A DNA stretch of 64,000 nt from Acidobacteriota bacterium (GCA_029781975.1 JAKOVQ010000016.1:62001-126000), one strand, 5' to 3'; shown: positions 18,099 through 26,603, counted from the first letter of the stretch. A program made the numbers and translations. The notes: generated by a model not told the origin, from the letters alone.

Positions 18099-18683
18099 AT
18101 GAAGACGAACAAGGGGATGCTGAACGGGATCGACGTCGATCGCCTCCTCGCGACGGCCGACGCGATCGGCAAGGAGACGTCCCTCGCCACCTTCCGCTTC
18201 CGCGCCCGGAACAGCTGGGTGCGCGGCGCCCACAACCGCTCGACGATCCAGGACTTCTACGGGGCGGGGCAGGAGGACTCGTCGAGGACGACGCCCTTCG
18301 TCCTTCACGGCGGCGAGCCGCCGGTGCTCCTCGGCGAGAACGAGGGCCCGAACGCCGGCGAGTACGTCCTCCACGCCCTCGCGGGCTGCCTGACGACGAC
18401 CCTGGTCCTCTACGCCGCCGCGCGGGGGATCCGCCTCGACGAGGTCCGCTCGACGCTCGAAGGGGACGTCGACGCGCGCGGATTCCTCGGGCTCGACGAG
18501 TCGGTCCGGAACGGGTTCGAGAAGGTCCGCGTCACCTTCCAGGTGAAGGGGGACGCGACGGACGAGCAGCTCGAGGAGCTCTGCCGCCTCGCGCAGGACC
18601 GCTCGCCCGTCTTCGACATCGTCACCCGCCCGGTCCCGGTCGAGGTGAAGCTCGCGAGGGGCGCCGACCGGAAGGTCGCGTGA
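18099..18683 (+). CDS. OsmC/Ohr-family peroxiredoxin-like protein
   Basis: 194 residues, starting after AAAGGACGAAG. OsmC proteins are cytoplasmic dimers that reduce organic hydroperoxides through a peroxidatic cysteine. The HALAGCLTTTLVLYAAARG helix has that Cys (~residue 97). The second family cysteine, normally in a CPV context, is Ser here (DRSPVFD, ~168); another Cys lies eight residues earlier (EELCRLAQDRS, ~160). It may therefore belong to the OsmC-like branch with altered resolving chemistry. The N-terminal TFRFRARNSWVRGAHNRSTIQDFYGAGQ segment is typical of longer OsmC-like proteins. It is preceded by a sigma-54 promoter and followed by an 11-bp terminator, so it is a monocistronic unit controlled by the adjacent activator. 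Confidence 0.9.
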   Translation: MKTNKGMLNGIDVDRLLATADAIGKETSLATFRFRARNSWVRGAHNRSTIQDFYGAGQEDSSRTTPFVLHGGEPPVLLGENEGPNAGEYVLHALAGCLTTTLVLYAAARGIRLDEVRSTLEGDVDARGFLGLDESVRNGFEKVRVTFQVKGDATDEQLEELCRLAQDRSPVFDIVTRPVPVEVKLARGADRKVA

Positions 18684-18697
18684 TTCCCGGTGGAGGG

Positions 18698-18726
18698 GCG
18701 GGCCCCGGAGATTCGCCGGGGCCCGC
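18698..18726 (+). terminator. Strong intrinsic terminator after osmC
   Basis: GCGGGCCCCGG (18698-18708) pairs perfectly with CCGGGGCCCGC (18716-18726) around a seven-base loop, giving an 11-bp stem followed by TTCCTCTC. It lies 14 bases after the stop codon. Confidence 0.75.
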
Positions 18727-18815
18727 TTCCTCTCGTCCCGACGGCTCCGTTCCATGAGCCCGGAGCGCGGCGGCGCCTGTCACGCCGATCGGTCTGCCCG
18801 ACGGTCCCCCAGCCG

Positions 18816-18821
18816 TAAGAT
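18816..18821 (+). promoter_or_regulatory. -10-like TAAGAT
   Basis: TAAGAT ends seven bases before ATG 18829 of the isocitrate-lyase-family gene; no Shine-Dalgarno is present. A leaderless transcript is likely. Confidence 0.45.
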
Positions 18822-18828
18822 CCGGCGC

Positions 18829-19647
18829 ATGAAGGTAGCTGCGAACCAGAGCCGCGCGGCCGCGTTCCTGGCGATACATCGGCCGGGCGCCGGGTTCATC
18901 CTGCCGAACGCCTGGGACGGCGGCTCGGCGCGGATCCTGGAACAGGCCGGGTTCGCCGCGATCGCGACCACCAGCGCCGGGATCGCCTTCAGCCGTGGTG
19001 CCGCCGACGGCACCATGGAGGGGCCCGAGATGCTCGACTGCATCGCGCGGATCGTGTCGGCCGTCGCGTGCCCGGTGAGCGCCGACCTGGAGTCCGGTTA
19101 CGGCGCGACCCCGGACCACGTTGCCGCGACGGTCGCCGCCGCGGTCGGGCTCGGGGTGGTCGGAGGCAACCTGGAGGACGTGACCCGGCCCGGGGAGCTG
19201 CTCCCGATCGACGCTGCCTGCGAGCGTCTCGAGGCCGCGCGGAGCGCCGCGCCGGCCGGCTCGTTCGTGCTGAACGCGCGCACCGACGCCTACATGATCG
19301 GGCGCCCGGACGCCTTCGCCGAGACGGTGCGCCGGGCCGAACGCTACCTGGCTGCCGGAGCCGACTGCATCTTCGTCCCCGGCGTCTCCGCCGCCGAGGA
19401 GATCGGCAGGCTGACCGCTGCGGTCGGCGCGCCGGTGAACGTCGTCGCCGGGCTGGTCGAGCCGGTGCTGGACGCTGCCACCCTCCGTTCGCTGGGCGTC
19501 GCCAGGATCAGCGTCGGCGGCACCCTCGCCCGCGCCGCCCTCACCCTGGTCGAGCGGGCCGCTCGGGAGATGGCCGACCACGGCACCTTCGGATTCGCCC
19601 GGGGCGCCATCCCGTACGCCGACCTGCAGCAGCGCTTCAGCCGCTGA
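18829..19647 (+). CDS. Isocitrate lyase/PEP mutase superfamily protein
   Basis: 272 residues. The PEP-mutase/isocitrate-lyase TIM barrel is recognisable from LPNAWDGGSARILEQAGF near the start, PVSADLESGYG (metal-binding Asp and Glu) and NLEDVTRPGEL. Members cleave or form C-C or C-P bonds in alpha-hydroxy/keto acids. The KKCGH/KRCGH catalytic loop of true isocitrate and methylisocitrate lyases is absent, so the substrate is unknown. Codon use differs clearly from its neighbours: by eye Leu is mostly CTG (about 15 CTG to 7 CTC), whereas the adjacent osmC gene is overwhelmingly CTC. That points to recent horizontal acquisition. It is flanked by the osmC terminator and a convergent gene. Confidence 0.85.
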   Translation: MKVAANQSRAAAFLAIHRPGAGFILPNAWDGGSARILEQAGFAAIATTSAGIAFSRGAADGTMEGPEMLDCIARIVSAVACPVSADLESGYGATPDHVAATVAAAVGLGVVGGNLEDVTRPGELLPIDAACERLEAARSAAPAGSFVLNARTDAYMIGRPDAFAETVRRAERYLAAGADCIFVPGVSAAEEIGRLTAAVGAPVNVVAGLVEPVLDAATLRSLGVARISVGGTLARAALTLVERAAREMADHGTFGFARGAIPYADLQQRFSR

Positions 19648-19780
19648 GCTGACGTACCGGCCACCGGTTCATCCGCCCTGGAAGCGAGGCGATGAGGCCC
19701 CGTGCCTCGCCAGAACGCCATCCGGGCATCTGGGGACGGGGAGCGGGCCCCGTCTGCACGCCACGTGGCGCTCCGCGAGG

Positions 19781-20242
19781 CTAGCGGGGTGCGATCTTCC
19801 GGTGGATCTCGTGGATCGCCATCAGCGCGGCGGTCGCGTAGAGACGGTGGTACTCGGCGACCATCTCGCCGCTCGTGATGACCGGGTCGGTCGCCACGAG
19901 CTTCTCGGCCTCCTCCGGCGTGTCGACGGCGAACAGGAACATCCCGCGCCAGTCCGTCTTGTCTCCGAAGGGCCCCGCGACGACCAGCTTCCCGGCGTCG
20001 GCGAGCCGCCTGATGTTCGCGAAGTGGCCCTTGAACACCTCGTCGCGGCCGGGTCCGTCCGGAACGCGACGCGGCCCCGTCTTCAGGATTACCAGGACGT
20101 AGCTCCGCATCCCGCGTTCGTCCGCGCCGAGCTGCCGGGCCAGCGCCGGATCCGGGACGGACGCCTGGGCCGCCTGGGCTCCGGCGACGGCAGCGTACAG
20201 GTTCAAGAGGCAGAGGATCCCGGCCGCGAGCGCCGCTCGCAT
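19781..20242 (-). CDS. Exported YciI-like protein
   Basis: 153 residues with GAGGGGGA before the ATG. The first ~23 residues (ALAAGILCLLNLYAAVAGAQA) form a signal peptide. The remainder has the ferredoxin-like YciI fold pattern: a YVLVILKTGPRR strand, a central HFANIRRLADAGKLVVAGPFGD segment with the conserved His, and FLFAVDTPEEAEKLVATDP. YciI-like proteins are usually cytoplasmic, so the signal peptide is unusual. No catalytic role can be assigned. It ends convergently to the isocitrate-lyase-family gene and is preceded 32 bases upstream by another exported protein, so the two probably form an operon. Confidence 0.8.
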   Translation of the reverse strand: MRAALAAGILCLLNLYAAVAGAQAAQASVPDPALARQLGADERGMRSYVLVILKTGPRRVPDGPGRDEVFKGHFANIRRLADAGKLVVAGPFGDKTDWRGMFLFAVDTPEEAEKLVATDPVITSGEMVAEYHRLYATAALMAIHEIHRKIAPR

Positions 20243-20274
20243 CGATTCCCCCTCGACGGGCCGCGACGCCCGCC

Positions 20275-20739
20275 TCATCTCGCGGCGGTGAAGGTGGCGT
20301 CGAGGACGACCCCCTTCTTCTTGTCCCCGGGATCCGAGGAGACGACCCCGGAGAACCCCGTCCCTGGGTCGAGCTTGACGTGGAAGTACCCGGAGACCGC
20401 GGTCGGGTTGTCGCCGACGTAGAGCTGCGTCCGGAAGTCCTGTCGGTCCTTGTCGAACCAGAAGCCGATCCCCTGGAACCTCTGCTTCGTCGTCGGCCGG
20501 TAGCCGATGAGGTCGAACTCGGACTTCCATTTCTCCACGGGAACCTTCTGGTCCGTGAGGAGGAGGATCACCGGCTTCCGATCGTCCGTCTGGTCCACGA
20601 ATGTGGCGGCGTTCGCCAGGGTGATCGTCTTTCCCTCCCACGTGAGGGTCCCCTTCGCCGTACCCGGCGCCGGACGGTCCGCCGCGGTGAGCGGCAAGGC
20701 GACGAGGGCAACGAGAATGGGCATCACGATCGTTCTCAT
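20275..20739 (-). CDS. Exported protein of unknown function
   Basis: 154 residues with a GGAGGAGG ribosome-binding site. A signal peptide is clear (MPILVALVALPLTAADRPAP, cleavage after ~20). The mature part (~130 residues) is rich in beta-strand pattern: GTLTWEGKTITLANAATFVD, then VSGYFHVKLDPG. No family was recognised. It lies upstream of, and probably co-transcribed with, the exported YciI-like gene. Confidence 0.75.
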   Translation of the reverse strand: MRTIVMPILVALVALPLTAADRPAPGTAKGTLTWEGKTITLANAATFVDQTDDRKPVILLLTDQKVPVEKWKSEFDLIGYRPTTKQRFQGIGFWFDKDRQDFRTQLYVGDNPTAVSGYFHVKLDPGTGFSGVVSSDPGDKKKGVVLDATFTAAR

Positions 20740-20921
20740 CCGAATCCTCCTCCCGGGACCGATCGGTCCCGGGTCGTTCCCGTCTCTCCACGAGGGATGT
20801 GTGGCCCCGGGACATTGTAGCCACGGCGACGTCCCGCCTTCCATTCCGGTCCGGTCGCGGTCCCCGCGGGAGGAAGGCTGCAACACCGGGCGAGCGCGTC
20901 CGTCCCGGCGATGCCGTGACG

Positions 20922-22064
20922 CTACAGGTCCCGCCGGAACCGGGTGGTCGAGAAGCCCGCCACGATGAACGCGATGAGGCCGATCGTGGCCTCGCCGGGA
21001 CGACGGACGAACCAGACGAGCCACGCGACGGCGGCGCCGAGCGCCGCGAGCTTGAAGAACCCGAAGCCGATCCTCGCCAGCTTCGTCCGGGAGCTGGCGT
21101 CCGGCCCCCCGAGAAGCCACTGGACCGGGTGCTTCCCGGGGCTCCATGCCGTCAGCGGCTTCCCCGCCGAGAGGGCGGCGATCTCCTTCACGACGCGAGT
21201 CAGCGTCTCGTCCAGGTGGTTCTCGAGGACCGCGGCCGCGACCTCGCGCTCGATCCGCTCGACCTGCTCGCGGGGGAAGCGGCCCCGGACCTCGTCGGCG
21301 GGGCGCAGGACGACCGCCGGGGCGGGGACGCCCTCCTCGCGGCGGAGGAGCAGCACGATCCGGCCCGGCCAGGCGGCCGCGAGCTGCTCCGCCCTCTCGC
21401 TCGGGCCGAAGAACTTCATCTCGGGGTTCTGGGCGAGGACGATCGGACGTCCGGCTTCTTTCGAGGCCGCCTCGATCGTGACGGCGAGGTCCGCCGCCTC
21501 GGACGAGCCCCGTGGCCACGTCCCGAAGATCGGCGGCGGCGCCGGCGGGACGGGAGGCGGGGCCTTGTAGTCCGCCGGGATCCCGAGGAGGGAGGCGATC
21601 CGGTCGATGACGTCGAGGAGCCCCCGCTCCGCCTCCCCCGCGAAGACGGCCTCGACGTCCGGGGCGGCCGGCGCGAGGAGCTCGCGGACGCGCTCGGGGA
21701 CGTCGCGCCCGCAGACGAGACGGGCCCGACGCGCCCCGGGGAAGGCGAAGAGGATCACGTCCTCCTCCCAGGACTCGTCCTTGGCGCGCGAGCGCCAGGA
21801 CCTGCGGAGCTCCTCGATCGCCTCGTCGGGCGACGAAGCCGTCGCGCCGGGGACGGTGTAGATGTGGGGGACGTACCACCCGCCGTCCTGCACCGCGCTC
21901 GATGGCGCCTGCTCGAGTTGCCTCAGACGGGTGACGACGCGTTGCCTCGCCTCCGGGGACAGGAACGCCGCGTCGTCGACGAGGGCCGTCGGGAGTCCGT
22001 TCACGATCACCTCTCCCCTGGCGAGGACGTCCCTTCCGGCGGGCAGAGGAACGGCCAGCGACAT
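20922..22064 (-). CDS. Membrane protein with TPM-like N-terminal domain
   Basis: 380 residues. Residues ~25-165 resemble the TPM domain (TLP18.3/Psb32/MOLO-1), with ALVDDAAFLSPEARQRVVTRL and DVILFAFPGARRARLVCG. A Pro-rich linker (~175-190) is followed by a second alpha/beta region with LLLRREEGVPAPAVVL. Two hydrophobic helices close the protein (FKLAALGAAVAWLVWFV, TIGLIAFIVAGF). Typical TPM proteins begin with a signal peptide; none is visible from ATG 22064 and no strong ribosome-binding site precedes it, so the start may be wrong or the domain cytoplasmic. Function unknown. Confidence 0.6.
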   Translation of the reverse strand: MSLAVPLPAGRDVLARGEVIVNGLPTALVDDAAFLSPEARQRVVTRLRQLEQAPSSAVQDGGWYVPHIYTVPGATASSPDEAIEELRRSWRSRAKDESWEEDVILFAFPGARRARLVCGRDVPERVRELLAPAAPDVEAVFAGEAERGLLDVIDRIASLLGIPADYKAPPPVPPAPPPIFGTWPRGSSEAADLAVTIEAASKEAGRPIVLAQNPEMKFFGPSERAEQLAAAWPGRIVLLLRREEGVPAPAVVLRPADEVRGRFPREQVERIEREVAAAVLENHLDETLTRVVKEIAALSAGKPLTAWSPGKHPVQWLLGGPDASSRTKLARIGFGFFKLAALGAAVAWLVWFVRRPGEATIGLIAFIVAGFSTTRFRRDL

Positions 22065-22125
22065 CGCGTGGAGAGCGAAGCGTCTCCCGTGGACGCGCCC
22101 CGGGTCGGCGGCCTCACCCGACCCC

Positions 22126-22965
22126 TCATCCCGGCTGCCGCTGCCGGACGCGGGCCTGGAGCAGGAGGAACGAGATCGTCGTGACGACCCCCGCCAGCAT
22201 CACGAAGAGCTCGATCCCGGGCCCCTTCGCGCCGCGCGGGGAGAGGGCGAGCCCGACGAGGAGGGGCGCGACGAACTGGTTGGCGAAGAGCCCCGCGAAG
22301 ACCACCCGGTTCGCCCAGCCCTCCGCGAGGAATCCCCAGAGGAAGAGCCTGGGGTTGGAGATCACGGCGCCGATGGCGTAGAGCGCCATCAGGGCCATCT
22401 CGAGGAGGGAGATCCCGACCCGGGGGTCGGCGGGGACGCTGAGGTAGGTGGGGTTGCCGAGGAGGTAGCCGAGGAGGCTCAGCCCCCCGGGGACGAGCGC
22501 CAGGTGGAGGAGCACGTCGTCGAGGATGAACGCCGACCGGGGCGTCTCGCGCAGGACGATGGCGATGTCGTAGAGGGAGAAGAGGACGAGGCCGATGGAG
22601 GTCATCACCGAGGTCAGGACGATTCCGTCGAAGCTCGCCCAGAGCCCGGGCGGCATGATCGCGAGGAGGAGGATCGAGGAGACGTTGCCGCCGAGGACCA
22701 GCCCCGTCATGGCGAGGCCGAGGCTCAGGGGCCAGGTCTGCGCGTGGAGCCGCGCCTGGCGAACGACCGCCAGGATGAGCAGCGAGAACGCCGTGAACGG
22801 CGACAGGACCGGTGCCGTGGACGTGTAGAGGAGCGGCCGGCCGAGGACCCAGGCCAGGATCGCCCCGGCCGTCGCCACGACGAGCACCGCGTCGACCCCG
22901 GTCGTCAGCCGTCGCCCCGGGCCGCCGGGGACGAAGGCGTCGCGGCCCGGGGCCTGGATGGTCAT
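22126..22965 (-). CDS. Seven-helix-type integral membrane protein, unknown function
   Basis: 279 residues. ATG 22965 is fixed by AGGAGGTGA six bases upstream, a perfect Shine-Dalgarno; upstream in-frame codons are therefore not used. About seven hydrophobic helices alternate with short loops (for example VDAVLVVATAGAILAWVLG, FTAFSLLILAVV, GLVLGGNVSSILLLAIMP). The topology resembles the membrane sensor part of some kinases, but no kinase or output domain follows. Family not recognised. Confidence 0.7.
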   Translation of the reverse strand: MTIQAPGRDAFVPGGPGRRLTTGVDAVLVVATAGAILAWVLGRPLLYTSTAPVLSPFTAFSLLILAVVRQARLHAQTWPLSLGLAMTGLVLGGNVSSILLLAIMPPGLWASFDGIVLTSVMTSIGLVLFSLYDIAIVLRETPRSAFILDDVLLHLALVPGGLSLLGYLLGNPTYLSVPADPRVGISLLEMALMALYAIGAVISNPRLFLWGFLAEGWANRVVFAGLFANQFVAPLLVGLALSPRGAKGPGIELFVMLAGVVTTISFLLLQARVRQRQPG

Positions 22966-23085
22966 GGGGGTCACCTCCTGGCCTGGCGAGAGGTCGTGCA
23001 CCACGCGACACCTCCTCGACGTGCTCGGCTCTTCGGGCGGAGGATATCCGGACGGGCGCCCGCACCCTCCCGACGACCGATCGCG

Positions 23086-23733
23086 TCAGCGGTCCCGATA
23101 GCGCTTCGCCACGGCGAGGTCCCTCCGCAGCTCCTCGGCGTTGCGCCGCGGACCGTAGCCGGGGGTGTCCCTCTGGATGCGCCAGCCTTCCTTCAGGGGA
23201 CCCGCGTCGACCACGTCGAACCCGAACGTGTCGAGCATCTCGCCGACGACGGCCTTCGCGGACGGGTCGTCGCCCGCGATGACGAGCGCGCGCCGGTTCG
23301 GCGTTCCCCTGGGCTGCCCGTGCGTGGTGAGCTCGGCGGCATAGATGTGGTTGAAGGCCTTGACCACCTTCGACCCCGGGAGGTGGGCCTGGAGGAGCTC
23401 CGACGTGGTCGTCGACTCGTCGTCGAGCTCGGGGATCTGCCCGTCGCGCTGCGGGTAGTAGTTGTTCGTGTCGATGACCACCTTGCCGGCCAGGGGCTCC
23501 ACGGGGACGCTGCCGATGTTCTTGAGGGGAATCGTCACCACGACGACGTCTCCCTCCTTCGCTGCCTCGACCGGCGTGGCGGCGCGGGCACGCGGGCCGA
23601 GCTCCTTCACGAGCGCCGCCAGCGTCTCGGGGCCCCGCGAGTTGCTGATCACCACGCCATAGCCGTGCGCCACCGCGAGGCGCGCGACCTGGCTTCCGAT
23701 GTGTCCCGCTCCGATGATTCCTATGGTCGTCAT
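23086..23733 (-). CDS. NADPH-dependent F420 reductase/NADP oxidoreductase-like protein
   Basis: 215 residues, taking the ATG immediately before the nucleotide-binding strand. MTTIGIIGAGHIGSQVARL is a GxGxxG Rossmann motif, followed by VVISNSRGPETL, where Ser and Arg would contact the NADP phosphate as in F420:NADP oxidoreductases. VVVTIPLKNIGSVP, VIDTNNYYPQRDGQ and VKAFNHIYAAEL match that coenzyme-F420-dependent NADP oxidoreductase-like family, many bacterial members of which do not use F420. It probably catalyses hydride transfer between NADP(H) and an unknown partner. Confidence 0.85.
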   Translation of the reverse strand: MTTIGIIGAGHIGSQVARLAVAHGYGVVISNSRGPETLAALVKELGPRARAATPVEAAKEGDVVVVTIPLKNIGSVPVEPLAGKVVIDTNNYYPQRDGQIPELDDESTTTSELLQAHLPGSKVVKAFNHIYAAELTTHGQPRGTPNRRALVIAGDDPSAKAVVGEMLDTFGFDVVDAGPLKEGWRIQRDTPGYGPRRNAEELRRDLAVAKRYRDR

Positions 23734-23946
23734 GGGCGAGATGGTGCCACAGGCGGTTGTCGGAAGAGAGCCGGGGCGTCGCGCGTGCCGGACCGATGAG
23801 CGTCGACCGGCCCCTCGGGTACGTCCGGCTTCGCGGACTTCCGCCACAAGGCTGGAATGGGCCCGGCCGCAGGAGGACGGCGGCTATGGCGCCTTTCCGC
23901 CTCCACCGACACGCCGAGCCGGGCCGGGCGACCGCGCGGAGGGTCC

Positions 23947-26577
23947 TCAGCGAAAGTCGGTGATCATCACCGCGTCACGGGTCACGGTCCCCCGGGCGAC
24001 GAAGAGGACGCTGTCCGACGAGAGGTCGAAGCTCCAGATCGCCTGCTCGAACCGCTCGAGCCTCCTCGGCTCGCCCCGGAGCGGGTAGATCCAGATGTCC
24101 GTCCAGGACGAGACCAGGAGGGCGTCGCCCTCCCGCGTCCACCGGACCTGGCGGCATCCGGCCTGGCGCGAGGCCGCGCTCCAGACCTCCTTCCCTTCGG
24201 CGTCGATGACCTCGATGCGTGTCACGTCGCCGCCGGCGTCCTCCCGGAGGAAGGCGATCCGGTCCCCTGCCGGTGCGTAAACGGGGCCGCGCGCAAGCCC
24301 GGCGGTCAGCTGTCTCGGAGGCCGGCCGTCGGCGAACGCCGCCCAGAGCCTCCGGTCGATCGAGTAGGCGAACGAACCGCCGTCGGGGCTGACGGCGATG
24401 GGCGCGTCGTCGATGCCGCCGACGACGACCTTCCGCTCCCGGCCCCCGGCGTCGGTCACGCACAGCTCGGCTCCCGCGTTCGTGAAGGAGACGTACGCGA
24501 CGCCACCGGAGAACGCCACCGGGTACTCGTCGCGGAACGGACGGCTGAGGAACGGTCGTCTCTGGCTCCCGTCCGCGTTCATGACCCAGAGCGTGGTGGT
24601 GCCGTTCTCGATGGAGGAGAGGACGAGCCGGCCGTCCGGCATCGTCGAGACCCCCGCGACGCCGTCGAAGTGACCGCTCGAGATCCCCTTCGGCGCCCCG
24701 GTCCCGCCGAGGGCCTTTCTCGCGATGTTCACCGTGGCGTCCGCGACGTCGGCCACGAGCCGGGAGCCGTCGGCCGAAACGCTGACCTCGCGGTAGAAGA
24801 GGAGGTCGTTCGTGATCCGCCGCGGCTCGCCGGAGGGGACCGGGATCAGCCAGATCTGGTTCCCCGTCCCCGTCACGGCGTGGACCTCCGCCTCGGTCCT
24901 CGCCCCGATCGCCACGATCCCCTTTCCGTCGGGCAGCCATTGCAGCGCGCTCAGGGAGATCCACCCGGAGCTCGAGAGGAGCGTCTCCCGGCCGCTCTCC
25001 GGGTCGAACCCGACGAGGTCGGCCCGGTCGGGATCCCGGAGCCTCTTCACCGAGACCGCGATCGTCCGCCCGTCGGGAGACCACGAGGGGCGGGTGAAGA
25101 AGATCGGGGCGAAGAGCTCGGGGTATCGCCTCACGGCCAGGGCCCGCTCGCCCGTCCCGTCGAGGTTCGCGACCATCAGGGCGCTCTCGGAAGGCGTCGG
25201 GAACTCCTTCCTGAGCCAGGCCAGCCGCTTCCCGTCGGGAGAGAACGTCGGCCCGCTGTCGACCCCCGAGGCGAGGCGCTGGGGAGGGCCGCCGATCGTC
25301 GAGACGCGATAGAAGGCCCCGCGGGGCTCGGCCGCGCTCGACACGGCGTAGACGATCGAGTTCCCGTCCGGGCTGAAGGCGCACCCCGAGAGCCCCGCCG
25401 GCCGCGGAGGCACGAGCTCGAGCTCCTCGCCGCTGGCGATCTGGCGCAGCCAGAGGCTCTCGCCTCCCGTGTCGAACCGGGAGTAGACGACGAAGCGGCC
25501 GTCCGGGGAGATCGCGACGTCGACGAGGTTCCCCTTGGCGGTGATCCGCCGGAAGGCGGCCTCCCGAGGGACGGGCGCGGAGCGCGTGCCCCGCCACACG
25601 ACGGCCGCGCCGGCCGCGAGGATGATGAGGAACGCCCCGAGCGCGGGAAGGGCCCACCCGGGCCGTGGCCGGCGCCCGCTTGCGGAGGCCGGCGCGATCC
25701 CGGAGCCGAGCTCGCGGAGCAGCGCGCGCAGGTCGAGCGCCAGGTCCTTCGCGGTCTGATAGCGCTCGTCCGGAGACTTCGCCAGGGCCTTCTGGACGAT
25801 CCGCTGGAGCTCGACCGGCGCGCCGGGCGCGAGCTCGCCCACGGGGCGCGGCGTCTCGTGAAGGGTCTTGTGCAGCGTCTCGATCGGGCCGTCCGCCCGG
25901 AAGGCGCGCACGCCGGTGACCATCTCGTAGAGGATGCAGCCGAGCGAGAAGATGTCGGACCGCGCGTCGACCGGCTCCCCGCCCGCTTGCTCGGGGGACA
26001 TGTAGCCGACCGTTCCGAGGACGGTGAGGGACTGGGTGGCCGCCCTCGGGAGCGTCGGGGCCGCCGTGTCGAAGGAGAAGCTCCTCTCGGGCTGGAGCTT
26101 GGCCAGGCCGAAGTCGAGGACCTTCGCGTAGCCGTCCGGCGAGACCATCACGTTCTCGGGCTTCAGGTCCCGGTGGACGACGCCCGCGCCGTGCGCCGCG
26201 GAGATCGCGTCGGCGACCTGCGCCGTCAGCGCGAGGGCGCGCCCGAGCGGGAGCCGCCGGGCGGCGAGGAGCTGGCGAAGGGTCGATCCCTCGATCTTCT
26301 CCATCGCGATGAAGTGGACTCCGTCCTCCTCGCCGATCTGGTAGATCGAGACGATGTGCGGGTGGTTGAGCGCCGCCGCCGCGCGCGCCTCCTGCTCGAA
26401 GCGCGCGAGCCGGCTCGGGTCCGAGACGGCGCCTGGCGCGAGGACCTTGATCGCGACGTGCCGGTCGAGCGAGGGGTCGACGGCGTCGTAGACGACGCCC
26501 ATCCCGCCGCTGCCGAGCAGCGACACGACTCGGTAGGGACCGAGACTCCCGCCCACCAGGTCGTCCGTTCCGCGCAT
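23947..26577 (-). CDS. Ser/Thr protein kinase with extracytoplasmic TolB/WD40-like propeller
   Basis: 876 residues, with GAGGAGAGG before the ATG. The kinase domain (~10-275) has the glycine loop LLGSGGMGVVYDAVD, HRDLKPEN catalytic loop, DFGLAKL and MSPEQAGGE. All catalytic residues are intact. A single transmembrane helix (WALPALGAFLIILAAGAAVVW, ~residues 300-322) follows. The rest is a TolB/PD40-type beta-propeller with repeated SPDGRFVVYSR, SPDGNSIVYAV, SPDGKRLAW and SPDGRTIAV motifs, predicted to lie outside the cytoplasmic membrane. This architecture is characteristic of Acidobacteriota and relatives; the propeller presumably senses a ligand. A TACACT hexamer lies 20 bases before the start, so the mRNA is probably short-leadered. 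Confidence 0.93.
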   Translation of the reverse strand: MRGTDDLVGGSLGPYRVVSLLGSGGMGVVYDAVDPSLDRHVAIKVLAPGAVSDPSRLARFEQEARAAAALNHPHIVSIYQIGEEDGVHFIAMEKIEGSTLRQLLAARRLPLGRALALTAQVADAISAAHGAGVVHRDLKPENVMVSPDGYAKVLDFGLAKLQPERSFSFDTAAPTLPRAATQSLTVLGTVGYMSPEQAGGEPVDARSDIFSLGCILYEMVTGVRAFRADGPIETLHKTLHETPRPVGELAPGAPVELQRIVQKALAKSPDERYQTAKDLALDLRALLRELGSGIAPASASGRRPRPGWALPALGAFLIILAAGAAVVWRGTRSAPVPREAAFRRITAKGNLVDVAISPDGRFVVYSRFDTGGESLWLRQIASGEELELVPPRPAGLSGCAFSPDGNSIVYAVSSAAEPRGAFYRVSTIGGPPQRLASGVDSGPTFSPDGKRLAWLRKEFPTPSESALMVANLDGTGERALAVRRYPELFAPIFFTRPSWSPDGRTIAVSVKRLRDPDRADLVGFDPESGRETLLSSSGWISLSALQWLPDGKGIVAIGARTEAEVHAVTGTGNQIWLIPVPSGEPRRITNDLLFYREVSVSADGSRLVADVADATVNIARKALGGTGAPKGISSGHFDGVAGVSTMPDGRLVLSSIENGTTTLWVMNADGSQRRPFLSRPFRDEYPVAFSGGVAYVSFTNAGAELCVTDAGGRERKVVVGGIDDAPIAVSPDGGSFAYSIDRRLWAAFADGRPPRQLTAGLARGPVYAPAGDRIAFLREDAGGDVTRIEVIDAEGKEVWSAASRQAGCRQVRWTREGDALLVSSWTDIWIYPLRGEPRRLERFEQAIWSFDLSSDSVLFVARGTVTRDAVMITDFR

Positions 26578-26597
26578 CCTCTCCTCGGTCGGACGGC

Positions 26598-26603
26598 AGT
26601 GTA
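26598..26603 (-). promoter_or_regulatory. -10-like TACACT for the kinase at 26577
   Basis: On the minus strand TACACT ends 20 bases before the ATG. The space between holds the GAGGAGAGG ribosome-binding site, so this is a leadered variant of the promoter pattern seen elsewhere in the window. Confidence 0.45.

Noticed and set aside
19684-19710. Seven-bp hairpin between convergent genes
   Set aside because: GCGAGGC/GCCTCGC pair across a 13-base loop without a T-run; too weak to call a terminator here.
20275-21879. Long minus-strand open frame extending upstream of the exported protein
   Set aside because: Only the part from ATG 20739 has a signal peptide and ribosome-binding site; upstream residues are Arg/Gly/Pro-rich out-of-frame sequence over the TPM-like gene.
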